From NCBI RefSeq assembly GCF_018127925.1, contig NZ_CP072347.1, forward strand, positions 1,304,501 to 1,368,500: DNA of 64,000 nt, in the 5' to 3' direction. Under the pieces are notes generated by a model. That model was not told the origin of the DNA. It made no database searches and saw nothing but the letters and a program-made list of their open reading frames with translations. The translations under genes were made by a program, and so were the position numbers. This DNA comes from Prevotella melaninogenica (GTDB taxonomy: Bacteria > Bacteroidota > Bacteroidia > Bacteroidales > Bacteroidaceae). Below are positions 27,801 to 35,235 of the stretch, piece after piece. Position 1 is the first letter of the stretch. Every line of letters begins with the position of its first letter.

Positions 27801-28478
27801 CTGCGTCGTAAGGTGAATATTAAGGTTCGTCAGCCATTGGCACAGATTATGGTTCCTGCTATCGATGCAACTCAGAAGAAACACATCGAAGCTGTAGCAG
27901 ACCTTATCAAGCACGAGGTGAACGTTAAAGACCTTACTTTCGTTGAGGGTCAGGGCATCCTTGTTAAGAAAGTGAAGTGTAACTTCCGTGTCATGGGTAA
28001 GAAGTTCGGTAAGCTAATGAAGCAGGTTGCAGCCCAAATGGATGCTCTTTCACAGGAAGAGATTGCTGCATTGGAAGCTGCAGGCGAATTCAACTTCGAG
28101 TTAGAAGGTCAGCCAATCAAGGTAGAGGCTGCAGATGTTGAAATCATCTCAGAAGATATCCCAGGCTGGTTGGTAAGCAACGAGGGTAACTTGACCGTTG
28201 CACTTGAAGTTGAACTGACAGAAGAACTCCGTCGTGAGGGTATGGCACGTGAGTTAATCAATCGTATCCAGAACCTCCGTAAGGAGACTGGTCTTGAGAT
28301 TACCGACCGCATCTCTGTCATTATTGAGCCACAAGCAGAGGCAGCAGCAGCTGTAGAGTCATTCGGCGAACTGATTAAAGCACAGGTTCTCGCTAATGAC
28401 ATTACACTTGCAGAGAACAATGGAACAAATGTTGAGTTTGACGAATTCAACCTCCATATAGAAATCAAAAAGAACTAA
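24813..28478 (+). CDS. ileS: Isoleucyl-tRNA synthetase with swapped GIHH signature
   Basis: The 1221-aa class I synthetase charges tRNA-Ile. The first signature reads GHPGIHHVL, so the usual HxGH is GxHH (Gly57-Ile-His59-His60). The second signature is GNKMSKH (777-781). The editing domain (VAWTTTPWTLPSN, GTGIVHIAPTFGADD) and the C-terminal anticodon domain are complete. The length and GWDTHGLPVELGVEKELG fit the long type 2 IleRS. GxHH in IleRS2 is reported to accompany extreme mupirocin resistance, so the bacterium is predicted to be naturally resistant. It has its own promoter. Confidence 0.97.
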   Translation: MAKKFAEHKGLDLVSTNQEVLKEWEKKDIFLKSIDERKGEPQFIFFEGPPSANGHPGIHHVLARAIKDTFNRYKTMQGFQVHRKAGWDTHGLPVELGVEKELGITKKDIDNHASDKYISTEEYNHKCRENVMKFTAEWKQLTEEMGYFVDMEHPYITYDNKYIETLWWLLKQLYNKGLLYKGYTIQPYSPGAGTGLSSHELNQPGCYRDVKDTTVTAQFAIPTEDWKALAEKANLPKETWGKPCFVAWTTTPWTLPSNVALCVGPKIEYVIVETYNPYDAEKLTLVMAASRVAAYLKSEGEITDGGELPAYDRGDKYVPYRIVGRVMGTELEGLHYQQLMPWVKPVEQTGDFAPKFVNDYAAAHPEKVFTSEDGRDKFVEMESEAFRIILGDYVTTDDGTGIVHIAPTFGADDAKVAKDANIPALYLISKKGQTRPMVDLQGKYFTIDELDQNFVKACVNEKAYGHHAGDYVKNSYDPRFNPDGVWDKKASEKKEDLNIIICMEMKQEGTAFNIQKHVHNYPHCWRTDKPILYYPLDSWFIKDTAKKERMVELNKTIRWQPESTGTGRFGNWLENLNDWNLSRSRFWGTPLPIWRDENRGEKCIGSVEELYNEIEKSVAAGIMEKNPLKEAGFVVGDFSQENYDKIDLHRPYVDDIVLVNDEGKPMHRESDLIDVWFDSGSMPYAQLHYPFEGEINAEGLKATGKTEAEYRDQLVHSCYEGIAVPPAFFPADFINEGVDQTRGWFFTLHAIATMVFDSVAFKNVISTGLVLDAKGNKMSKHVGNVTNPFEMMNKYGADPVRFYMMTNSEPWDNLKFDPEGVDECRRKFFGTLYNTYSFFALYANVDGYDATTCEAVKAEAPEIDRWIISKLNSLIKGVTAELEDFDPTRAGRLIDSFVNNDLSNWYVRLNRKRFWGKEMSADKKSAYDTLYTCLMTVARLLAPFAPFYADQLHSDLGGKSESIHLDRWPVADESVIDADLEARMDMAQRITSMVLALRRKVNIKVRQPLAQIMVPAIDATQKKHIEAVADLIKHEVNVKDLTFVEGQGILVKKVKCNFRVMGKKFGKLMKQVAAQMDALSQEEIAALEAAGEFNFELEGQPIKVEAADVEIISEDIPGWLVSNEGNLTVALEVELTEELRREGMARELINRIQNLRKETGLEITDRISVIIEPQAEAAAAVESFGELIKAQVLANDITLAENNGTNVEFDEFNLHIEIKKN

Positions 28479-28523
28479 ATACATCGTTGGGGTGTACGAG
28501 TCGTGCATCTATAAGCTAAGAAC

Positions 28524-28555
28524 AATAGTGGACGTGTTTCGTACACGTCCCTATT
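28524..28555 (+). terminator. Hairpin after ileS
   Basis: AATAG plus GGACGTGT pairs with ACACGTCC plus CTATT, one bulged T, loop TTCGT. No T run follows, so it may stabilise the mRNA or terminate poorly. Confidence 0.5.
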
Positions 28556-28621
28556 ATCAGGCTTTCGACAACCTCAAAATATTACAGATTAATTTCATAA
28601 CCTAATTCAATTCTTTACTTT

Positions 28622-29005
28622 ATGGAAACTAAGAAGCGTTATACCGATGAGGAGCTCGAGGAGTTCCGCACGATAGTAAATGACAAGTTGGCGATAGCCA
28701 AGTCTGACTACGATGAGACGATGAAGATTCTGATGAACCAGAATACAAATGACGTTAATGACACATCACCAACTTACAAGGCGTTGGAAGAAGGCAGTTC
28801 TAATCAGACTAAGGAAGAACTCGTACAGATGGCACAACGTCAGCAGAAGTTTATCCAATCTCTTCAGGCTGCACTTGTCAGAATCAATAATAAGACTTAC
28901 GGCATTGACCGTATCACTGGAGAGCTTATTCCAAAGGAAAGACTGCGCATAGTACCACATGCAACACTGAGCGTAGCATCCAAGATGGCAAATAAAAATC
29001 ACTAA
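28622..29005 (+). CDS. DksA/TraR-like protein lacking zinc cysteines
   Basis: The 127-aa protein has the acidic coiled coil of DksA-type RNA polymerase secondary-channel factors (LEEFRTIVNDKLAIAKSDYDETMKIL and onward) and then the zinc-finger region YGIDRITGELIPKERLRIVPHATL. The zinc-finger cysteines of DksA are absent; the protein has none at all. The family in Bacteroidota often has a reduced set, so the fold probably holds without zinc. It overlaps lspA by one base (TAATG), which points to a shared operon. The function is assumed to be modulation of transcription initiation; no direct evidence is available. Confidence 0.85.
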   Translation: METKKRYTDEELEEFRTIVNDKLAIAKSDYDETMKILMNQNTNDVNDTSPTYKALEEGSSNQTKEELVQMAQRQQKFIQSLQAALVRINNKTYGIDRITGELIPKERLRIVPHATLSVASKMANKNH

Positions 29006-29682
29006 TGAGTAAACAGAAAAAACAAAGCTTGATAGCCACCTTGCTAATTATTCTATTGATTGTGATAGACCAGATTATCAAGGTTGTTGTCAAGCTTAAT
29101 ATGAATTTAGGCGAATCTATCCATATCTTCGATTGGTTCCAGATACAATTTATCGAGAACAATGGTATGGCATGGGGTATGGAATTAGGAAGCAAACTCT
29201 TCCTTAGCGTCTTCCGTATCGTTGCCATTGGCTTCCTTATTTGGTACATTTCTAATCGTATCAAACACGGAGCAAGAATGGCTTATATCGTTGTCTTGTC
29301 TATGATAACTGCGGGTGCTGCGGGTAATATCTTTGATTCTCTCTTCTATGGTCAGCTCTTTACTGCCTCTACACCCTATTACATAGAAGGAGCCACACCA
29401 GCTACCCTCGTCTCGTGGGGAGAAGGCTATGCGCCTGTACTGATGGGTAAGGTGGTAGATATGTTCTATTTCCCACTCTTCCACGGCACATTCCCAGACT
29501 GGTTCCCACTCTGGGGTGGAGAGTCATTCACCTTCTTCTCACCAATATTCAACTTTGCAGACTCCTGCATCTCTGTAGGTGTCATCACGATTATCCTTGC
29601 TTTTCGAAAGGATTTCAATGGTTGGGTACCAGCTAAGGACAAGAAGGTTGCTGATAAAGAAAACATTACTGATAATCAGTAG
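29005..29682 (+). CDS. lspA: Lipoprotein signal peptidase (signal peptidase II)
   Basis: The 225-aa membrane protein is an aspartic peptidase that cleaves prolipoproteins in front of the lipidated Cys. Four membrane segments are visible. Conserved boxes are FIENNGMAWGM, then GKVVDMFYFP with the first catalytic Asp and FNFADSCISVG with the second. A 40-residue insertion between them (GQLFTASTPYYIEGATPATL) makes it longer than the about 165 aa of E. coli, as is common in Bacteroidota. The start overlaps the previous stop. The next gene encodes a lipoprotein that is a likely substrate. Confidence 0.97.
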   Translation: MSKQKKQSLIATLLIILLIVIDQIIKVVVKLNMNLGESIHIFDWFQIQFIENNGMAWGMELGSKLFLSVFRIVAIGFLIWYISNRIKHGARMAYIVVLSMITAGAAGNIFDSLFYGQLFTASTPYYIEGATPATLVSWGEGYAPVLMGKVVDMFYFPLFHGTFPDWFPLWGGESFTFFSPIFNFADSCISVGVITIILAFRKDFNGWVPAKDKKVADKENITDNQ

Positions 29683-29689
29683 ATAGATA

Positions 29690-30643
29690 ATGAGAAGTAA
29701 ATATCTGGTTCGTTTCTTCGCCACTCTTTGTTGGTTACTGCTTGCATTCTTCGTTGTAAGCTGTAAACCTTCTATCCCTTCAGAGTATATCCAACCTTCA
29801 GAGATGGAGGATATGCTCTACGATTACCACCTCTCTATGGCAATAGCCAATCGTGAAGGCTATACAGATGTCAGACAACAAGCTTTTAAACTCGCTGTGA
29901 TGAAGAAGTATGACGTATCGGAAGAGAAGTTCGATAAGTCTCTTCAATACTACATGCGACATACCGAGAAGCTACATGACATCTATGTTGAACTCAGCAA
30001 ACGACTGGAAAGTGAGGCGCGTGCACAGGGTGCATCAGAGAGTGAGTTGGCTCAGTATGGTGATATTACTTCAAAGGGAGATACTACTGACATCTGGCGT
30101 GGTAACCGTACATTAATACTCTCTCCATATGCTCCCGTAGACCGTGAGTCCTTTGAAATGAAAGCAGACACAGCCTTCCACAAGGGCGACCGACTCCTCT
30201 TGAGTTTCGATTCACAGTTTATCATTCAAGATGGTATGCGTGATGCGATTATCATGATGGCTGTTACTTATTCAAATGATAGTATCGTCACACAGTACCA
30301 GCATATTACGTCAGACTCCCACAATACGATGACGATTGATGCTGGGGATTCTTTGCGCATCAAGAACATTCGTGGCTACTTCCTAATGTTGAAGGGACAA
30401 CAGCCTACAACTACTTTCAAGATGCTTATCCTCAATAATATCCATCTTGTCCGTATGCATGTTCGAAAGCAGGAGACAACACAACCAACTGATTCTTTGA
30501 AAGAGTCCGACCCGATTAGAACGATTGGTGGTGAACCTGTCAGTCCTCCAACAGACCCTAACCAGCCTGTAGGACCACCAATAAGAACACCTGCTGACGC
30601 AATGAAAGAACGAGGAATACCTACCAAGCCCGATAAGTTATGA
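29690..30643 (+). CDS. DUF4296 lipoprotein
   Basis: The 317-aa protein has a lipoprotein signal (LLLAFFVVSC, Cys near 25), then KPSIPSEYIQPSEMEDMLYDYHLSMAIA, the core of DUF4296. This helical domain, found in Bacteroidota next to lspA, has no known function. A beta-rich middle part and a Pro-rich C-terminal tail (GGEPVSPPTDPNQPVGPP) follow. It starts 7 nt after lspA and overlaps the next small gene by 4 nt, so it is part of the dksA-like/lspA operon. Confidence 0.85.
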   Translation: MRSKYLVRFFATLCWLLLAFFVVSCKPSIPSEYIQPSEMEDMLYDYHLSMAIANREGYTDVRQQAFKLAVMKKYDVSEEKFDKSLQYYMRHTEKLHDIYVELSKRLESEARAQGASESELAQYGDITSKGDTTDIWRGNRTLILSPYAPVDRESFEMKADTAFHKGDRLLLSFDSQFIIQDGMRDAIIMMAVTYSNDSIVTQYQHITSDSHNTMTIDAGDSLRIKNIRGYFLMLKGQQPTTTFKMLILNNIHLVRMHVRKQETTQPTDSLKESDPIRTIGGEPVSPPTDPNQPVGPPIRTPADAMKERGIPTKPDKL

Positions 30644-30867
30644 CCGACAGGAAAAAGTCGATAAGACGTATCGGTGCTAACATCATTGAAACTTCGATGG
30701 GCGTTATAGAACAAGGAATTGTCGTTATTGAAGACGGCATTGTTCTCAATTCCTATCCATTCATAGAGGAAGAACCGATGACGGAATGGACAACAGGTAC
30801 TATCACCATACGCCTCGACAGTGATGGTAAGCCCAGAGCCTACAAAGACAAGCAATTACTGAAATGA
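30640..30867 (+). CDS. Small conserved protein, function unknown
   Basis: This 75-aa protein overlaps the DUF4296 gene by 4 bp (ATGA), which supports translation. It has no signal peptide or membrane segment. The sequence is mainly beta-like (IIETSMGVIEQGIVVIEDGIVLNSYPF) with an acidic middle. I do not recognise a family. Its place between a lipoprotein and an M23 peptidase suggests an envelope-related accessory role, but that is inference. Confidence 0.65.
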   Translation: MTDRKKSIRRIGANIIETSMGVIEQGIVVIEDGIVLNSYPFIEEEPMTEWTTGTITIRLDSDGKPRAYKDKQLLK

Positions 30868-30931
30868 TGCTGTAGTCTTACCACGAGGAAGACTGCAGAC
30901 ACACCTGTAAAAAGAAAGAATCTGATAGCCA

Positions 30932-32569
30932 ATGAGCTTGTTATTAAATATTTTATTATCCATACTCCCTTTCGGTTCACCAGTTCACGTTCCAGTGCAA
31001 TTGGCAGGCAACTTTGGAGAGCCTCGACCTAACCACTTCCACGGAGGTATTGATATCAAAACCGAACGTGAAGTAAATCTTGGCGTCTATTCAATTGCTG
31101 ATGGCTATATTTCAAGTGCTATCGTTGAGAAATATGGCTATGGCCGTGCTATCTTAGTCACCCATCCCAATGGATATACCAGTTGTTATGTCCACCTCAA
31201 TCGCTTCACACCACAGATTGAAGCCGCCGTACGTAAATGGCAATACCAGCATCAACAGTTTGCTTGCGACGTTAAATTCCGACCAGGAGAGTTCCCTGTA
31301 AAGAAAGGACAGTTCATCGCTCTTAGCGGTAATACAGGTTCATCACAAGGTCCACACATCCACTTAGAGATGCATAAGACTACAAATGGCAACCTTTACG
31401 ACCCACTCAATTTCTTAAAGGCTATCGTTAAAGACAAGACCGCTCCTGCTGTTTATTCATTTAAGTCCTATCCTCAACCGGGAGAAGGAGTATTCCAACA
31501 CAGTTCAGACTCACGTATCTTCACATTTGACAAAGGACATTTCCAAGCATGGGGAAAGGTGGGCTTTGGTATAAGAGCCAGTGATCACATGGACTCTGTA
31601 TATAATAATTTTGGAGTAAGATACACACAGTTGTATTGTGATGGTAAATTGGTTTTCTCCTCTGATGTGAACAATATTCCTACAAGTTGCCACAGAATGG
31701 TTAATTCGTGGGGCGATTACGACCACTTCCTTTCTACAAAGATTTGGTTTATGAAGTCTTACATCGAACCCGGTAACACACTCCCTATCTTACATGCAGG
31801 AGCTAACAGGGGTATTATCAACTTCAACCAGCAACGTGACTACCACCTTCGTTACGTCATAAAAGACGTCTTTGGCAATCAAACAATAAAAGAATTCACT
31901 GTGAGGGGCGAGGCAGAAGCTATTCCAATAGTTCATCTTCCAGACGGCACAAGTCCACTCTATTATGCCAAAGATAATAATTTTGAGGCTGAGGGAGTAC
32001 GACTGAACATCCAGAAGGGCTTACTTGCTAAGAACGGTTGGCTACAATTACGACACGGCAATACAAGCAGCGCGCTGTCTATGGCTTATAGTTTCTCTAA
32101 AGCAGCATATCCACTCTTCAATTATGCACAGATAAGTATTAAGCCAACTGGTATGATACATAATCCGAAGAAGTTATATGTTGCGATGCGTAACAGTTTG
32201 AACGCTGACGCCCCAGCATCCTATTGCGGTGGAACATATGCGAATGGTTGGGTTACAGGACGGATGCGTGAGTTAGCAAGCGCCTACTTCCTTGCTTACG
32301 ATGAGACCCCACCAACGATTACACAGTTGAATCTCAACCCACGCAACCTCTCCTTTAAGATAACTGACACAGGCAGCGGTTTACAAGGTTACAAGGCTTA
32401 CCTCGATGGGCAGTTTATTCTGTTGCAGTTCGGAAAGAACAAAGAACTATTCTTCTGTAACCTCGCAGACACCCCCGTTCGCCCTACAGGAAAGGAACGA
32501 ACGTTGAAGATTATCGCAACCGACAACCGCGACAATAAGAAAGAATATCTGACTAAAATAAAGTATTAA
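30932..32569 (+). CDS. M23/LytM-type peptidase-domain protein
   Basis: The 545-aa protein has an N-terminal signal segment (MSLLLNILLSILPFGSPV). The M23 domain follows directly: NHFHGGIDIKT with zinc ligands His37 and Asp41, and GPHIHLEMH with the HxH pair near residue 145. The set needed for endopeptidase activity is present. The remaining ~380 residues are beta-rich and of unknown fold. It probably cuts peptide cross-links in peptidoglycan or serves as an activator. It is the last gene of the lspA group, 64 nt after the small gene. Confidence 0.88.
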   Translation: MSLLLNILLSILPFGSPVHVPVQLAGNFGEPRPNHFHGGIDIKTEREVNLGVYSIADGYISSAIVEKYGYGRAILVTHPNGYTSCYVHLNRFTPQIEAAVRKWQYQHQQFACDVKFRPGEFPVKKGQFIALSGNTGSSQGPHIHLEMHKTTNGNLYDPLNFLKAIVKDKTAPAVYSFKSYPQPGEGVFQHSSDSRIFTFDKGHFQAWGKVGFGIRASDHMDSVYNNFGVRYTQLYCDGKLVFSSDVNNIPTSCHRMVNSWGDYDHFLSTKIWFMKSYIEPGNTLPILHAGANRGIINFNQQRDYHLRYVIKDVFGNQTIKEFTVRGEAEAIPIVHLPDGTSPLYYAKDNNFEAEGVRLNIQKGLLAKNGWLQLRHGNTSSALSMAYSFSKAAYPLFNYAQISIKPTGMIHNPKKLYVAMRNSLNADAPASYCGGTYANGWVTGRMRELASAYFLAYDETPPTITQLNLNPRNLSFKITDTGSGLQGYKAYLDGQFILLQFGKNKELFFCNLADTPVRPTGKERTLKIIATDNRDNKKEYLTKIKY

Positions 32570-32586
32570 CAATTAAATTGTAGAGT

Positions 32587-34224
32587 ATGAAGAAATCATT
32601 TGCAACACTATTCTTCCTTACAATGATTACGTATGCTAATGCGTGTACAAACCTCATTGCTACAAAGGGAGCAACAACAGACGGTTCTGTCTTTGTTACT
32701 TACACCGCTGATGATTACGGCATGTTTACTAACCTATGTCATTACCCAGCAGGCACACACGCAAAAGGTGACCGCCGTGAGATTATTGACTATGACACTC
32801 ACGAGAGCCATGGTTTTATTCCAGAGGCTCCTGTAACATACAATGTCATTGGAAATATCAATGAGTATCAGGTAAGTATTGGTGAAACAACCTATGGTGG
32901 CCGTGAAGAAATGGTTGACAAGAGTGGTATTATCGATTATGGTTCATTGATGTATCTTGGCTTGCAACGTAGTAAGACTGCACGCGAGGCTATCAAAGTT
33001 ATGACCTCACTCGTTGAGACTTATGGTTATAACTCTGGTGGTGAGACATTCACTATTGCTGACCCTAACGAGGTATGGTTGCTCGAGATGCAGGGTTGTG
33101 GTGGCGACAAGAAGCAGAAGGTTGTGTGGGTTGCTGTACGCATCCCTGATGGTATGATTTCTGCCCATGCAAACCAGAGCCGCATCGGTCAATTCTCAAC
33201 TTACAATACAGAGGTCATCACTTCTAAAAACTGCATCAGTTTTGCACGTTCAAAAGGCTGGTTCACTGGCAAAGATAAGGACTTCAACTGGAAGATGACC
33301 TATGCAGCACCTGACTTCGGTGGCCGTCGTTGGTGCGATGCTCGTGTATGGAGCTATCTAAATCATTTCAAAGACATGTCACGTTGGTTGCCATGGGCGT
33401 TGGGTAAAGACCCTAACGCAGAGGATATGCCACTTTGGATTGCACCTGACAAGAAGGTCGACTTACCTAAGATGGAAGCTTGTATGCGCGACCACTATGA
33501 GGGCACTCCTCTGTCACTCGATAAGGACATAGCACAGGGTATATGGGATTCTCCTTACCGCCCTACCCCATTAAAGTTTGAGGTAGATGGCAAGCAGTAC
33601 TTCAACGAACGCCCTATCTCAACCCAGCAGACAGGTTTCTCTTACATTGCACAGCTCCGTTCATGGTTGCCACGCGAGATTGGTGGTATCCTTTGGTTCG
33701 GTAACGATGATGGTAATATGGTTGCTTATGTACCAATCTATTGCAGCAATACAGAGCGTGCAGAGTGCTTCAACACACCAGGAGCTGATGCAGTAACCTT
33801 CTCTGATAAGAATGCTTTCTGGGTATGCAACTGGGTTAGCAACATGGTTTACCCTCGCTACTCTCAGCTCTTCCCTGCATTGAAAGAGGTGCGCGACTCA
33901 CTTGACAACGCATTCCTCGCAGCACAAAAGGGTGTGGAGGCGAAGGCAGAAGCACTCTATGCCACCGACAAGGCAGCTGCTGTGAAGTATCTCAACGACT
34001 ACTCTGTTCAGAAGAGCAACGAAATGATTACACGTTGGCGCCAGCTGGCTATTCATCTGATTGTGAAGTTCAACGATATGGCTATCAAGCCTGAGAAGGA
34101 TGGCAAGTTCCTCCGCACTTCAACAGGTCTTGGAGAGCGTGTTCAGCGTCCAGGTTACAGCGACTACTTTAAGCGTGAGCTGGTAAAACAGACTGGTGAC
34201 AAGTATGCTATACCTAACAAGTAA
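32587..34224 (+). CDS. Secreted C69-family dipeptidase
   Basis: The 545-aa protein has a signal peptide that ends directly at Cys20 (YANAC), the N-terminal nucleophile of the C69 family, followed by TNLIATKGATTDGSVF. Family blocks include GYNSGGETFTIADPNEVWLLEMQG and SAHANQSRIGQF. The enzyme cleaves dipeptides in the periplasm after removal of the leader. It begins 17 nt after the M23 gene and may be co-transcribed. It fits the peptide-using lifestyle suggested by the other peptidases in the window. Confidence 0.92.
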   Translation: MKKSFATLFFLTMITYANACTNLIATKGATTDGSVFVTYTADDYGMFTNLCHYPAGTHAKGDRREIIDYDTHESHGFIPEAPVTYNVIGNINEYQVSIGETTYGGREEMVDKSGIIDYGSLMYLGLQRSKTAREAIKVMTSLVETYGYNSGGETFTIADPNEVWLLEMQGCGGDKKQKVVWVAVRIPDGMISAHANQSRIGQFSTYNTEVITSKNCISFARSKGWFTGKDKDFNWKMTYAAPDFGGRRWCDARVWSYLNHFKDMSRWLPWALGKDPNAEDMPLWIAPDKKVDLPKMEACMRDHYEGTPLSLDKDIAQGIWDSPYRPTPLKFEVDGKQYFNERPISTQQTGFSYIAQLRSWLPREIGGILWFGNDDGNMVAYVPIYCSNTERAECFNTPGADAVTFSDKNAFWVCNWVSNMVYPRYSQLFPALKEVRDSLDNAFLAAQKGVEAKAEALYATDKAAAVKYLNDYSVQKSNEMITRWRQLAIHLIVKFNDMAIKPEKDGKFLRTSTGLGERVQRPGYSDYFKRELVKQTGDKYAIPNK

Positions 34225-34239
34225 ACATCAAAAAGAAGC

Positions 34240-34276
34240 AAGTTTAGCTGGTAAATAAAGTTTATCAGCTAAACTT
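34240..34276 (+). terminator. Hairpin after the C69 dipeptidase
   Basis: AAGTTTAGCTG (34240-34250) pairs perfectly with CAGCTAAACTT (34266-34276), 15-nt loop. The downstream T run is weak. Confidence 0.6.
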
Positions 34277-34356
34277 CATCAATAATATCTACTAAACTGT
34301 ATTAACAAATGACTAACACACTGAACTATCAATAAATACAACTAAAAAATGACTCT

Positions 34357-35235
34357 ATGAATAGAATTATGAAAACATTTTCGATGATAACCTTAACATT
34401 GCTATTTATTTGTTTTTCATTAACATTGCATGCGCAAGAAAAGCAAGGACGTGTAATGCGCCCTAACAGTAGAGGTATAGGAAAATGTTCAGTGATTGGG
34501 CAAGCTCAAATTAAAGTTATATATGCTCTAAATGCTAATGATATTAACGATGAACATACTTATTTAGACTCTCAAGTGCTTCTAATAGGAAAAGGTTTGA
34601 GTAAGCTTTATAGCCGTTTCTTAGAACTAAACGATTCCATACGTGATGATTTCATTAAGCAAAATCCAAATGCGAATAGTATGCCGAGAATATTCTTTTC
34701 TGGTGGAAGGAACAGTCAGTATTGGAGCGAGTATCAATTTACTGACATTTACTCTGCTAATGGTATATACACTTGCTATGCTACGATGCCATGGGCTATG
34801 GAACGCTATAATGCTTTCTATACTGAGCCGATGTATCAACAACATTGGACGCTTTCTGATGAGCAGCTATCAATACTGGGGTATGATTGCCAAAAAGCAA
34901 CTTGCCAATGGAGAGGTAGAACTTTTGAAGCATGGTTTACTACCAAAATTCCTACACGCCTCGGACCATGGATATTTGGTGGGCTACCTGGACTAATATT
35001 AAAGATATATGATAAAGATCATCTCTATACATGGGAAGCTGTTGAGATAAAATCTGGCAATTTCCCAATTATCAAAAGCGAATATAAAGGATTTGTTAAG
35101 GATACACGTGAACATATTTATAAATTACAAGTAGCCGCAAATCGAGATCACCTTAGGACTGCAGGAGCTCGCGACTATCAAACGGGACAATTAAAATCAA
35201 AGCCACACCCTTACGAGCCATTAGAAAAAGAATAG
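34357..35235 (+). CDS. GLPGLI family protein
   Basis: The 292-aa protein has a signal peptide (LLFICFSLTLHAQ). It carries the family-defining segment FGGLPGLILKIYD and the preceding GYDCQKATCQWRGRTFEAWFTTKIP. The function of GLPGLI proteins is unknown; in Bacteroidota they are usually encoded right before a TonB-dependent receptor, as here. The TAG stop touches the ATG of the receptor, so the two are translationally linked and likely work together at the outer membrane. Confidence 0.93.
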   Translation: MNRIMKTFSMITLTLLFICFSLTLHAQEKQGRVMRPNSRGIGKCSVIGQAQIKVIYALNANDINDEHTYLDSQVLLIGKGLSKLYSRFLELNDSIRDDFIKQNPNANSMPRIFFSGGRNSQYWSEYQFTDIYSANGIYTCYATMPWAMERYNAFYTEPMYQQHWTLSDEQLSILGYDCQKATCQWRGRTFEAWFTTKIPTRLGPWIFGGLPGLILKIYDKDHLYTWEAVEIKSGNFPIIKSEYKGFVKDTREHIYKLQVAANRDHLRTAGARDYQTGQLKSKPHPYEPLEKE

